A stretch of 64,000 nt of DNA from Candidatus Alistipes faecavium (GTDB taxonomy: Bacteria; Bacteroidota; Bacteroidia; Bacteroidales; Rikenellaceae), in the NCBI GenBank assembly GCA_019118605.1, contig DWYP01000046.1, positions 40,134-104,133 of the forward strand, in the 5' to 3' direction. The notes beneath the pieces were generated by a model. That model was not told the DNA's origin and did not search any database. It was given only the letters and a program-made list of their open reading frames with translations. The position numbers and the translations under genes were made by a program. Of the stretch, positions 8,731 to 17,880 are shown in pieces (positions within the stretch are counted from its first letter, which is position 1; each line of letters opens with the position of its first letter).

Positions 8731-11700
8731 ATGAAGCATCGCAGACTGGCGATCCTGTCTATCCTGATGTGCCTGGCGGGGACGGCTCTCGGAGCCCGTC
8801 CCTACCCGGCCCAGGTGTGGCAGATCGGAAAAACCGACAACTCCTCCGCCGAATTCGCGCTCGACGAGCAGGGGTATTCCGCCCTTCCGGAGCACTTCCC
8901 GGCAGGGGTCGCGCTCTACACCGTCGGGCGCAGCGCATCCACCGACATCCCGTTCGTCATCCCCGGGCCCGCGGATTCCTGGGCCGGGAACGTTCAGGGA
9001 GGCCTGCTGATCCGCTTCGCCGTGAAGCAGGCCGATCCTGCCGCCGCCCTGCGCCTGGCCTTCGACTTTGTCGAGGTACACAGCGCTTCGGCGCCCCGGC
9101 TTGAGGTCTCGATCAACGGATTCCGCACGGAGCTCCAGACCCCGGCAGGGGCGGATCAGAACTACCTCGACACCCGGAAAACTCCGTCGAAGGGGCTCTC
9201 CGCAGAGGTGGAGATCCCGGCGGGCACCCTCTGCTCGGGAGACAACATCCTCTCGATCCGCTCGGTAGCGGGCAGCTGGATGGTTCTCGACGCCCTCCGT
9301 CTGGAGTCCACGGTGCCCGTGGCAACGACCGCGCCCAAAGGAGGCGTGACGCTCTTCTCGGCCATATCGGAACCGGCGCTGATCTACGGCACGACGCCTG
9401 ACGAGCAACTGCATCCCGTCGTGCTGAACGTCGCGAACTGGGACGCCAAGCCGCGGAAAGCGACGTGGAGCTACGACGGGAAACCGGGCGGCGAGCTGCG
9501 CCTCGCCCCGGGCATGAACAGCCTGCAGGTAGGCATTCCCGAGGGATACGACGGCCGGAAGGTGACCTTCGCCCTGGAGGCGAACGGCAACAGGCAGTCC
9601 CTCGACGCAGAGATCCTTCCCGCGGAGCGCTGGACGATCTACCTCGTACAGCACACCCACACCGACATCGGCTACACGAAACCCCAGACGGAGATCCTGA
9701 CCGAGCACCTGCGCTACATCGACTACGCCCTGGAGTACTGCGAGGCAACGGAGAATTACCCCGACGACGCGAAGTTCCGCTGGACGTGCGAGGCCTCGTG
9801 GGCCGTGCGCGAATGGCTGCGCATCCGTCCGCAGGAGCAGATCGACAAGTTCCTGCACTACGTGAAGAACGGACAGATCGAGGTGACCGCGATGTTCTTC
9901 AACATGTCGGAACTCTCGGGCGAGAACGCCTACAAGACCTTCCTCGAGCCGATCGCCGGGTTCCACAAGCTGGGCATCCCGGTCCAGACGGCCATGCAGG
10001 ACGACGTGAACGGCGTGGCGTGGTGCCTGGCCGACTACCTGCCCGACCTCGGTGTGAAGTACCTGACCATGGGCTCGAACGGACACCGGGCGCTGATTCC
10101 CTTCGACCGTCCGACGCTCTACCGCTGGGAATCCCCCTCGGGCAAGAGCCTGCTGTCGTTCCGCGCCGACCACTACATGACGGCCAACTTCTGGGGTATC
10201 GACCGCGGCGACATGGAGGGGGTGCGCAACGGCGTCTTCTCCTACATCCGCACGCTGCGCTCCCGCGGCTATGACTTCCCGCTCATCACGGCGCAGTACT
10301 CGGGATACTCCACAGACAACTCGCCCCCGTCGATGCAGGAGTGCGCGCTGATCCGCGACTGGAACGACCACTACGCGTGGCCGAAGCTGCGCAGCGCCAC
10401 GGTGCATGAGTTCCTCGAGCAGATCGACACGAAATACGGCGACCGCCTGCCGGTCTACCGCGCCGCCTATCCCGACTGGTGGACCGACGGATTCGGCTCC
10501 GCAGCGCGTGAAACGGCCGCCTCGCGCAAGACGCAGTCCGACATGATCACCATCGCGGGCATGCTCTCGATGGCCTCCCTGTCGGGAGACCCGGGAGTGC
10601 CGGGGACGCTCGACGAGCTGCGCCGGATCCACGAGAACCTGCTCTTCTACGACGAGCACACGTTCGGCGCCGCCGAGAGCATCCGCGACCCGCTGTGCGA
10701 GAACTCGCAGGTCCAGTGGGCCGAGAAGGGCTCCTACGTCTGGGAGGCGCTCAAGAGTGCGCAGATGCTCTACGAGACCTCGATCGGGCGCCTGCAGGGA
10801 GAGCTGCACCGCGCGGAGCGCCCGACGCTGACCTTCTTCAACCCGATGGGTTGGGAGCGTTCGGCGATGACGACCGTCTACATCGACTTCGAGGTGATCC
10901 CCCGCGACCGCGCCTTCCGCCTGCTCGACGAGCAGGGGCATGCGCTCCGCGTACAGCCGCTGCGCTCGCGCAGCGAGGGCCGCTACTATGCCATCTGGGC
11001 CGAACGGATCCCGGCCATGGGATACAAGACCTACGAGATCGTCCTCGACGAGGGGAAAGCCGCTGCGCCGCAGCCCTTCGATCCGGCGGAGCATACCGTC
11101 GAGAACGCCTTCTACCGCATGACCTTCGATCCCGCGACGGGCGGCATCCGCTCGCTCGTGGACAAGGAGCTGGGAATGGAGCTGGTCGACGCCGGAGCCG
11201 AATGGAAGCTTGGCGACTTCATCTACGAGTCGCTCGAAGGAGACCGGCACCAGATGGAGCGCAAGGTCTTCGAGCGCTTCCACCGCACGGGGCTGCGCAA
11301 CGTCCGCTTCACGGGAGCAACCTCCGGGGAGATCTATACGTCGGTCAACCTGCGCGGCGAGGCCGACGGGTGCGAGCCCGACTTCGGGGTACGCATCGAG
11401 GTGCGCCTCTACAACGACATCAAGCGCATCGAGTTCCACTACGCCGCCAGGCGTCTTCCGGAGACCGATCCTTCGGGTCTCTACGTCGCCTTCCCCTTCG
11501 CACTGGAGGGCGGGCGGCTGGCCTTCGACGTCCCGGGCGGCGTGGTCTACGCCGGAGAGAACCAGATTCCCGGCACCTCGGCCTCGTGGAACACCGTGCA
11601 GAACTTCGTCTCGGTGCGCAACGACCGGGCGCAGATCCTCGTGAGCTGCGACGCCATTCCGCTCTTCATGATGGGCGAGCTGCTCAACGACCCCTACCGC

Positions 11701-12180
11701 CAGCCGCGCCTCTACGAGAAGCCGCATCTCTTCTCGTGGGTGACGAACAACTACTGGACGACGAATTTCCGCGCCTCGCAGGAGGGCGAACTCAACTGGA
11801 GCTACGCGATCACCTCGCAAGCCGACACGTCGAACGCCGAGGCCTCGGCGTTCGGTTGGGGCAACCGCGTGCCGCTCTACGCCCGCGTCATGCCGGCGTC
11901 GCGCGCCGACAACGGCAAAGCCTGGTCGCGGTCGTTCCTCAGCACGGGATGCGACCATGTGCTGATGACCTCGTGCGTGCCCTCGAAGGCCGAGGAGGGC
12001 GCCGTGCTGATCAACCTGCGCGAGACCGACGGACGCGACGCCACCCTGACGCTGCTCAACGCCGACGGACAGCCGCTGCCGTTCGAACGGGTGAACGTCC
12101 TGGACGAGGTGCAGGGAGAGAAGGTTACCTCGCTGCCGCTCAAGGGCTATGAAAACGTCTTCGTACGCGTCCGCCTGTAA
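8731..12180 (+). CDS. GH38-type alpha-mannosidase with N-terminal beta-sandwich
   Basis: 1149 residues with a signal peptide (about 1-23, ending ALGA). Residues about 25-200 carry a WQIGKTDNSSAEF motif like domain III of family 4 polysaccharide lyases, a carbohydrate-binding-like beta-sandwich. The GH38 catalytic domain begins at about 300 with HTHTDIGYT (His308, His310 and Asp312, expected Zn2+ ligands). It has MQDDVNG with Asp424/Asp425, one of which is the expected nucleophile. The C-terminal beta domains common to GH38 follow. The ATG at 8731 was chosen because it begins the signal peptide; longer in-frame starts lie inside the previous gene. It is probably in the susC transcript (40-base gap). 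The predicted role is removal of alpha-linked mannose outside or in the periplasm. Confidence 0.88.
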   Translation: MKHRRLAILSILMCLAGTALGARPYPAQVWQIGKTDNSSAEFALDEQGYSALPEHFPAGVALYTVGRSASTDIPFVIPGPADSWAGNVQGGLLIRFAVKQADPAAALRLAFDFVEVHSASAPRLEVSINGFRTELQTPAGADQNYLDTRKTPSKGLSAEVEIPAGTLCSGDNILSIRSVAGSWMVLDALRLESTVPVATTAPKGGVTLFSAISEPALIYGTTPDEQLHPVVLNVANWDAKPRKATWSYDGKPGGELRLAPGMNSLQVGIPEGYDGRKVTFALEANGNRQSLDAEILPAERWTIYLVQHTHTDIGYTKPQTEILTEHLRYIDYALEYCEATENYPDDAKFRWTCEASWAVREWLRIRPQEQIDKFLHYVKNGQIEVTAMFFNMSELSGENAYKTFLEPIAGFHKLGIPVQTAMQDDVNGVAWCLADYLPDLGVKYLTMGSNGHRALIPFDRPTLYRWESPSGKSLLSFRADHYMTANFWGIDRGDMEGVRNGVFSYIRTLRSRGYDFPLITAQYSGYSTDNSPPSMQECALIRDWNDHYAWPKLRSATVHEFLEQIDTKYGDRLPVYRAAYPDWWTDGFGSAARETAASRKTQSDMITIAGMLSMASLSGDPGVPGTLDELRRIHENLLFYDEHTFGAAESIRDPLCENSQVQWAEKGSYVWEALKSAQMLYETSIGRLQGELHRAERPTLTFFNPMGWERSAMTTVYIDFEVIPRDRAFRLLDEQGHALRVQPLRSRSEGRYYAIWAERIPAMGYKTYEIVLDEGKAAAPQPFDPAEHTVENAFYRMTFDPATGGIRSLVDKELGMELVDAGAEWKLGDFIYESLEGDRHQMERKVFERFHRTGLRNVRFTGATSGEIYTSVNLRGEADGCEPDFGVRIEVRLYNDIKRIEFHYAARRLPETDPSGLYVAFPFALEGGRLAFDVPGGVVYAGENQIPGTSASWNTVQNFVSVRNDRAQILVSCDAIPLFMMGELLNDPYRQPRLYEKPHLFSWVTNNYWTTNFRASQEGELNWSYAITSQADTSNAEASAFGWGNRVPLYARVMPASRADNGKAWSRSFLSTGCDHVLMTSCVPSKAEEGAVLINLRETDGRDATLTLLNADGQPLPFERVNVLDEVQGEKVTSLPLKGYENVFVRVRL

Positions 12181-12204
12181 GCGGGACGCCGGACGACTGC
12201 CGAA

Positions 12205-12233
12205 AGCCGGGGAAGAAACGCTCTTCCCCGGCT
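12205..12233 (+). terminator. Strong hairpin between GH38 and GH92 genes
   Basis: A perfect 12-base GC-rich stem (12205-12216 with 12222-12233) and a 5-base loop lie 24 bases after the GH38 stop. The T-tract behind it is weak, so it may attenuate rather than fully stop transcription into the GH92 gene. Confidence 0.55.
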
Positions 12234-12277
12234 GTTCGGGTTATTTACGGACTTTACCGATTCATCCATAAACTACC

Positions 12278-14626
12278 ATGAAAAAGTTCCTCATTCTTCT
12301 TGCGGCATGTGCGGCGGCAGCCTGTTCGAAGGCCCCGCAGCCCATCGACTGCGTCAACCCCAACCTGGGATCCGTCCACAGCCGCTGGTTCTTCTACACC
12401 CCCGCCGCCGAGCCCTTCGGACTGGCCAAGCAGGGGCCCTCGACCAACGGCAGCTATACGAGCCCGAGCGGCTGGGAGGCCGTCGGCTATGAAGACATCC
12501 ATACCTCGATCGAAGGATTCCCCTGCCTGCACGAGTTTCAGGTCGGCGGCGTACTGCTGATGCCCACCGTCGGGGAGATCCGAACCGTCCCCGGACGCCT
12601 GGACGACCCCGACGGAGGGTTCCGCTCGCGTTTCGACAAGGCCGACGAGGTGGCCCGCCCGGGCTACTACTCCGTCGTGCTGAAGGATTACGGCGTGCGT
12701 GCGGAGCTGACCTCGACCACCCGCGTGGCCTTCCAGCGCTACACCTTCCCGGCCTCCGAGGAGTCGAATATCCTCTTCGACATCGGCAACGCCATCGGTG
12801 AAAGCGGCCCGGTGGTCGACGCCTACGTGCATGTGCTCGACCCGCAGCGGATCGAGGGATACGCCGTCTACGAGCCGCTCTACGCGCAGAAATACCAGCC
12901 CGGGGCGACGATCGGCGTCTACTTCCACGCCGAACTGAGCCGCCCGGCCGACACGTGGATGCTCTACCGCCGGGGCGGGGAGCCCTTTGCGGGCGACGAG
13001 CTGCGCGGCATCGGGGCGGGTGCGGCCCTGCGCTACAAGACCTCCGCCGAAGAGCAGATCGAAGTACGCATCGGACTCTCCTACACCTCGGTCGAGAACG
13101 CCCTTGCGAACCTGCGGGGCGAGGCCGACGGGCTCGACTTCGACAAGGTGCGCAGGCGCACCGAAGGCAAGTGGAAGGAGAGCCTCGGGCGCATCCGCGT
13201 CGAGGGCGGCAGCGAAGAGGCGCGCGTGAAGTTCTACACGGGCCTCTACCACGCACTGCTCGGACGCGGCATCGCCAGCGACATCAACGGCGCCTACCCG
13301 CGCAACGACGGCACCGTGGGGCAGATCCCGACCGATGCCGAGGGGCGTCCGCTCTTCTGCCACTACAACACCGATGCGGTCTGGGGCGCCTACTGGAACC
13401 TCACGCTGCTGTGGGAACTGGCCTACCCGGACTACTACAACGACTTCATCCGCAGCCAGCTGCTCGTCTACGACGACGCCGGATGGCTCGGCGACGGCAT
13501 CGCCTGCAGCAAATACGTCTCGGGCGTGGGGACCAACATGGTGAGCGTCGTGATGGCCGGAGCCTACCAGAACGGCATCCGGGACTTCGACGTCGAGAAG
13601 GCCTACGAAGCGGCCCTGCGCAACGAACTGGACGGCGAGAACCGCCCCCTGGGCGCCGGAAAGGAGGACGTCGCCTCGTTCGTAAGGCTCGGATACGCAC
13701 CCTACGACGACGGCACGCAGTCGATCGCCGGACTCCCGGGCTCGTCGTTCAGCGCCTCCCATACGCTCGAATACTCCTTCAGCACCTACGCCGTGGCACA
13801 GTGGGCCAAGGCCCTCGGGCGCGAAGGCGACTACGAGCGTCTCATGTGGCTGTCAAAGGGCTGGGAGCGGCTTTTCGACCCCGAGCTCAAGATGATCCGC
13901 CCGCGCCGCGCCGACGGATCGTTCATCGAGAACTTCAACCCGCTGGAGTCCTGGCGCGGCTTCCAGGAGGGCAACGCCATGCAGTACACCTTCTTCGTGC
14001 CGGGCGATCCCGAGGCGCTCATCGAGCGGGTCGGCGCCGAGGCCTTCACCGCACGCCTCGACTCGATCTTCACCGTTGCCCGGGCCTCGATCTTCGGAGG
14101 CGGGAAGGTCGTCAACGCCTTCTCGGGACTTTCGAGCCCCTACAACCACGGCAACCAGCCGAGCCTGCACATCTCCTGGCTGTTCAACTATGCGCACAAG
14201 CCGTGGCTGACGCAGAAGTGGACGCGCCTGATCTGCGACGAGTTCTACGGCACGGACGGCGAGCACGGATACGGATACGGACAGGACGAGGACCAGGGAC
14301 AGCTCGGTGCCTGGTACGTGATGGCCGCGATGGGTCTGTTCGACGTGCAGGGCGGCACGAGCCTGCGCCCGACCTTCCAGATCGGTAGCCCGCAGTTCGA
14401 CCGCATCGTCATCCGCAACGACCGCGGCGAGCGTTTCACGATCAAGGTCGACGGAAACGGCCCCGAGGCGTACTACGTGCAATCGGCCACGCTCAACGGA
14501 AAGCCTCTGGACAACTGCTGGTTCTTCCGCGAGGCGATGCACGACGGCGGCACCCTGCACCTGCAGATGGGACCGGAGCCCAACGAGGCATGGGGCGCGG
14601 AGGAGACGCCCGACTACTCGAAATAA
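12278..14626 (+). CDS. GH92 family exo-alpha-mannosidase, lipoprotein
   Basis: 782 residues with a lipoprotein signal (AAAACSK, Cys16). The GH92 N-terminal beta-sandwich (INPNLGS-like opening, PFGLAKQGP) precedes the (alpha/alpha)6 catalytic domain. Residues matching the described catalytic set are present: Glu564 in QEGNAMQY (general acid) and Asp670/Asp672 in GQDEDQGQ (general base pair). The motif usually written GNEP reads GNQP here (Gln627); see findings. The enzyme is expected to be Ca2+-dependent and inverting, releasing mannose. It is the last gene of the locus and ends at its own terminator. Linkage specificity (alpha-1,2, alpha-1,3 or mannose-phosphate) is not decided by the sequence. 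Confidence 0.9.
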   Translation: MKKFLILLAACAAAACSKAPQPIDCVNPNLGSVHSRWFFYTPAAEPFGLAKQGPSTNGSYTSPSGWEAVGYEDIHTSIEGFPCLHEFQVGGVLLMPTVGEIRTVPGRLDDPDGGFRSRFDKADEVARPGYYSVVLKDYGVRAELTSTTRVAFQRYTFPASEESNILFDIGNAIGESGPVVDAYVHVLDPQRIEGYAVYEPLYAQKYQPGATIGVYFHAELSRPADTWMLYRRGGEPFAGDELRGIGAGAALRYKTSAEEQIEVRIGLSYTSVENALANLRGEADGLDFDKVRRRTEGKWKESLGRIRVEGGSEEARVKFYTGLYHALLGRGIASDINGAYPRNDGTVGQIPTDAEGRPLFCHYNTDAVWGAYWNLTLLWELAYPDYYNDFIRSQLLVYDDAGWLGDGIACSKYVSGVGTNMVSVVMAGAYQNGIRDFDVEKAYEAALRNELDGENRPLGAGKEDVASFVRLGYAPYDDGTQSIAGLPGSSFSASHTLEYSFSTYAVAQWAKALGREGDYERLMWLSKGWERLFDPELKMIRPRRADGSFIENFNPLESWRGFQEGNAMQYTFFVPGDPEALIERVGAEAFTARLDSIFTVARASIFGGGKVVNAFSGLSSPYNHGNQPSLHISWLFNYAHKPWLTQKWTRLICDEFYGTDGEHGYGYGQDEDQGQLGAWYVMAAMGLFDVQGGTSLRPTFQIGSPQFDRIVIRNDRGERFTIKVDGNGPEAYYVQSATLNGKPLDNCWFFREAMHDGGTLHLQMGPEPNEAWGAEETPDYSK

Positions 14627-14678
14627 CGCTTTGGGAGGCTCCCGCAGGGAGCCGTCCGAAGAGGCATTTCCGCCGCAG

Positions 14679-14714
14679 ACTCCCTCACGCGAACATGCGT
14701 GAGGGAGTTTCTTT
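14679..14714 (+). terminator. Rho-independent terminator ending the glycan locus
   Basis: A perfect 12-base stem (14679-14690 with 14697-14708) is followed by TTCTTTT. It overlaps the -33 element of the ftsY promoter. Confidence 0.85.
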
Positions 14715-14743
14715 TGCCGGGCTTTCATTTTTTCGTATCTTTG
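14713..14743 (+). promoter_or_regulatory. Promoter of ftsY-rimO
   Basis: TTTG (14713-14716), a 19-base spacer, then TATCTTTG (14736-14743), 22 bases before the ftsY ATG. Confidence 0.8.
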
Positions 14744-14765
14744 CCCCAAAGAAAATCCCTAACGT

Positions 14766-15764
14766 ATGGCATTTTTCGATATTTTCAAGAAGAAGAAGCA
14801 GGCCCCGCCCAGCGAGGAGCAGCTCCGCAGGGAGCAGGAGGAGCTCAGCGCGGGGCTCGAGAAGACCAAGTCGGGACTCTTCTCCAAGATCGCCAGGGCC
14901 GTTGCCGGACGTTCGAGCGTCGATGCCGACGTGCTCGACGACCTGGAGGAGGTGCTCATCACCTCGGACGTCGGCGTGGAGACCACCGTGAAGATCATCC
15001 GCCGCATCGAGGAGCGTGTGGCGCGCGACAAATACATGAACGCCTCGGAACTGCAGTCGATCCTGCGCGAGGAGGTCGCCGCGCTGCTCGAGGAGGCGCA
15101 CGGATCGTCCGCGCATTTCGGGCTCGACGCCCGGGAGGGCGAGCCCTACGTGGTGATGGTCGTGGGCGTCAACGGCGCGGGGAAAACCACCACCATCGGC
15201 AAGCTCGCCGCGCAGCTCACCAAGGCGGGCCGCAAGGTCTGGATCGGCGCCGCCGACACGTTCCGCGCCGCGGCCATCGACCAGCTGCAGGTATGGGCCG
15301 ACCGCGCCGGGGCCACGATGATCCACCAGCAGATGGGCTCCGACCCCGCGTCGGTGGCCTACGACACCCTCGCCTCGGCAAAGGCCAACGGCGCCGACGT
15401 GGTGCTGATCGACACCGCGGGGCGCCTGCACAACAAGGTCAACCTGATGAACGAGCTCACGAAGATCCGCAACGTCATGGCCAAGGTCATCCCCGGGGCG
15501 CCGCACGAGGTGATGCTCGTGCTGGACGGTTCGACCGGGCAGAACGCCTTCGAGCAGGCCCGGCAGTTCACGCAGGCCACGCAGGTCACCTCACTGGCCA
15601 TCACGAAGCTCGACGGCACGGCAAAGGGCGGCGTGGTGATCGGCATCAGCGACCAGTTCCGCATCCCGGTGCGCTACATCGGCATCGGAGAGGGTATCGA
15701 CCAGCTGCGGATCTTCGACCGCCGGGAATTTGTCAACGCACTCTTCGGAGATGAAAAAAATTAA
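14766..15764 (+). CDS. ftsY: Signal recognition particle receptor FtsY
   Basis: 332 residues. FtsY is the SRP GTPase receptor that delivers ribosome-nascent chains to the Sec translocon. A short basic N-terminus (FFDIFKKKK) and charged stretch precede the helical N domain. The G domain has the P-loop GVNGAGKTT (134-142), DTAGR (216-220) and TKLDG (280-284), with the closing [13 protein letters not shown] motif of the family. The acidic A domain is short, as is common outside Enterobacteria. The 3' end overlaps the rimO start by 14 bases, indicating co-translation. Confidence 0.97.
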   Translation: MAFFDIFKKKKQAPPSEEQLRREQEELSAGLEKTKSGLFSKIARAVAGRSSVDADVLDDLEEVLITSDVGVETTVKIIRRIEERVARDKYMNASELQSILREEVAALLEEAHGSSAHFGLDAREGEPYVVMVVGVNGAGKTTTIGKLAAQLTKAGRKVWIGAADTFRAAAIDQLQVWADRAGATMIHQQMGSDPASVAYDTLASAKANGADVVLIDTAGRLHNKVNLMNELTKIRNVMAKVIPGAPHEVMLVLDGSTGQNAFEQARQFTQATQVTSLAITKLDGTAKGGVVIGISDQFRIPVRYIGIGEGIDQLRIFDRREFVNALFGDEKN

Positions 15765-17055
15765 CGTCATCACGCTCGGCTGTTCGAAGAACACCGTCGA
15801 TTCGGAACACCTCATGGCGCGCCTTGCGGCCGCAGGCTACGAGGTGCTCTTCGACAGCGACCGCACCGACGCCAAGGTCGTCGTAATCAACACCTGCGGA
15901 TTCATCGGCGACGCCAAACAGGAGTCCGTCGAGATGATCCTCCGCGCCGCCGCGGCCAAGCAGGCCGGGAAGATCGAACGTCTGTTTGTCATCGGATGCC
16001 TCTCGGAGCGCTATGCCGACGAGCTGCGCACGGAGATCCCCGAAGTCGACGAATACTTCGGGGCCCGCACGTGGGACGGCATCATCCGCGCACTCGGGGC
16101 CTCGGACGACCCCGCACTCGCCACGGCGCGCCTGCTGACGACCCCGAAGCACTACGCCTACCTGAAGATCTCCGAGGGATGCAACTGGAAATGCGGCTAC
16201 TGCGCCATCCCGCTCATCCGCGGCGAACACCGCTCGGTGCCGATGGAGGAGCTCGAGGAGGAGGCCCGCAGGCTGGCCGCCGGGGGCGTCCGCGAGCTGA
16301 TGGTCATCGCCCAGGACACGACATACTACGGATTGGACCTCTACGGACGCCGCTGCCTGGCCGAGCTGCTGCGCCGCCTGTGCCGCATCGACAGCCTCGA
16401 GTGGATCCGACTCCACTACGCCTACCCCACGGCCTTCCCCGAGGAGGTGATCGAGGTGATGGCCTCCGAGCCGAAGATCTGCAAATACCTCGACATTCCC
16501 TTCCAGCACATCTCCGACGCACAGCTTGCGGCGATGCACCGCCGCCACACGAAGGCCGAGGCCCTGGAGCTGATCGCCCGCCTGCGGCATGCGATTCCCG
16601 ACCTGGCACTCCGCACCACCCTGCTGGTGGGCTATCCCGGGGAGAGGGAGGCCGACTTCGAGGAGCTGCTCGACTTCGTGCGCGCGACCCGTTTCGACCG
16701 CCTCGGGGTCTTCGCGTACTCCGAGGAGGAGGGAACCTTCTCGGCACGCGAGCTCCGCGACGACGTCCCCGAGGAGGTCAAGCAGCAGCGCGTGGAGCGC
16801 GTCATGGCCCTGCAGAACGAAATATCGCTCGCGAACAACCTCCGGCGCGTCGGACGCACGGAACGCGTGGTGATCGACTCCCGGCAGGGGGATTTCTACG
16901 TCGGACGTTCGCAGTACGACTCCCCGGAGGTCGACCAGGAGATCCTCATCCCCGCGGCGGGCCGCAGGCTGCTCCGCGGCCGCTTCTACGACGTGAAGAT
17001 CACCTCCGCGGCCGACTACGACCTCTATGCGGAGCCGGTGGACAAAGCAAAATAA
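15751..17055 (+). CDS. rimO: Ribosomal protein S12 methylthiotransferase RimO
   Basis: 434 residues, the normal family length. This radical-SAM enzyme methylthiolates the conserved Asp of ribosomal protein S12. The N-terminal UPF0004 domain supplies three cluster Cys (Cys11, Cys49, Cys83). The radical SAM motif CNWKCGYC gives Cys144, Cys148 and Cys151. A C-terminal TRAM domain follows (QGDFYVGRSQYDSPEVDQE). RimO rather than MiaB is chosen from the overall motif pattern, including LGCSKNTVDSEHLM at the N-terminus. Its ATG lies inside the end of ftsY. Confidence 0.95.
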   Translation: MKKINVITLGCSKNTVDSEHLMARLAAAGYEVLFDSDRTDAKVVVINTCGFIGDAKQESVEMILRAAAAKQAGKIERLFVIGCLSERYADELRTEIPEVDEYFGARTWDGIIRALGASDDPALATARLLTTPKHYAYLKISEGCNWKCGYCAIPLIRGEHRSVPMEELEEEARRLAAGGVRELMVIAQDTTYYGLDLYGRRCLAELLRRLCRIDSLEWIRLHYAYPTAFPEEVIEVMASEPKICKYLDIPFQHISDAQLAAMHRRHTKAEALELIARLRHAIPDLALRTTLLVGYPGEREADFEELLDFVRATRFDRLGVFAYSEEEGTFSARELRDDVPEEVKQQRVERVMALQNEISLANNLRRVGRTERVVIDSRQGDFYVGRSQYDSPEVDQEILIPAAGRRLLRGRFYDVKITSAADYDLYAEPVDKAK

Positions 17056-17066
17056 ATTTCGCCTTT

Positions 17067-17097
17067 TTTGCTTTTTGGTATTTTTTTCGTACCTTTG
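17067..17097 (+). promoter_or_regulatory. Promoter of the coiled-coil gene and zapA
   Basis: TTTG (17067-17070), a 19-base spacer, then TACCTTTG (17090-17097). The ATG at 17126 is 28 bases downstream. Confidence 0.8.
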
Positions 17098-17125
17098 AAA
17101 TGTAAACCGGATTTCACTGCCGCAG

Positions 17126-17500
17126 ATGGTCGACAAAAGTGTCATAACGAACCTCGAAACCCGTATCGGACAACTTATGGACGACCATCGCAGACTTTCG
17201 GAGCTCTGCTCGGAACTGACGGCGCGGTGCGAGGCGTTGCGCAGCGAGAAGCGCACGCTCGAGGAGCGCGTGAAGGCTCAGGAGGCCGAACTGGCACGGA
17301 GGCAGCTCTCCGAAGGGCTGGCAGGCGGAAGCCGGGACAAAGAGAAAGCGCGGGCGCGCGTCAACCGTCTTATGCGGGAGGTCGACAAATGCATCGCGCT
17401 GCTGGAACGACAGACGGAGACCCTTGCGAAAAAGAATGCACCCCGGGAGACGTCCGGAACGCCCGAAGACGCGGCGGCCGGGGGTTCGACCGAAAAATAG
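17126..17500 (+). CDS. Small coiled-coil protein preceding zapA
   Basis: 124 residues, no signal peptide or membrane segment. Residues about 8-60 have a heptad-like pattern (RIGQLMDDHRRLSELCSELTARCEALRSEKRTLEE, split here for reading) that predicts a parallel coiled coil. A shorter basic helix follows at about 70-100, and the tail rich in Gly, Ala, Thr and Glu is probably disordered. It is 9 bases upstream of zapA and shares its promoter, so a role in Z-ring assembly (a ZapB-like partner of ZapA) is a reasonable inference. No direct similarity to ZapB is claimed. Function is otherwise unknown. Confidence 0.75.
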   Translation: MVDKSVITNLETRIGQLMDDHRRLSELCSELTARCEALRSEKRTLEERVKAQEAELARRQLSEGLAGGSRDKEKARARVNRLMREVDKCIALLERQTETLAKKNAPRETSGTPEDAAAGGSTEK

Positions 17501-17509
17501 CAACACAAC

Positions 17510-17812
17510 ATGGCCAAGCAGCAGGCGATAACGCTGAAGGTGGCAGGTAAAAGCTACCAGTTCAATATCGAAAGCGGTAAAGAAGAGGCGTATCGCCTGG
17601 CGGAAAGGGAGGTGAACAACTTCCTCGCGGCCATCAAGAAGCGCAACTTCGAAAACTGGACCGACCGGGATTACCTGTCGATCACCGCCCTGCAGTTCGC
17701 CATTGCCAACGTCACGGCCCGTCAGAGCCGCGAAGCCGACGACGACGACCTGCGACGCCTCGAACAGTTGGGTCAGAACATTGACGCCTATCTGAACAAC
17801 CCCCGCCAATAA
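17510..17812 (+). CDS. zapA: Cell division protein ZapA
   Basis: 100 residues, matching the ZapA family (about 90-110). The N-terminal half (ITLKVAGKSYQFNIESGKEE) is the globular FtsZ-binding domain. The C-terminal half is the helix that makes the antiparallel tetramer (YLSITALQFAIANVTARQ, then an acidic stretch). It acts at the cytoplasmic Z ring, cross-linking FtsZ filaments. It is the second gene of a two-gene operon. The arrangement zapA followed by 6S RNA resembles that seen in Enterobacteria. Confidence 0.88.
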   Translation: MAKQQAITLKVAGKSYQFNIESGKEEAYRLAEREVNNFLAAIKKRNFENWTDRDYLSITALQFAIANVTARQSREADDDDLRRLEQLGQNIDAYLNNPRQ

Positions 17813-17880
17813 AGGCAACCCGGGGGCCAAACAAGGGGCCGGGCAGAGGGGAAGGACAGAGAGGCCGGACAAGAGGCCGG

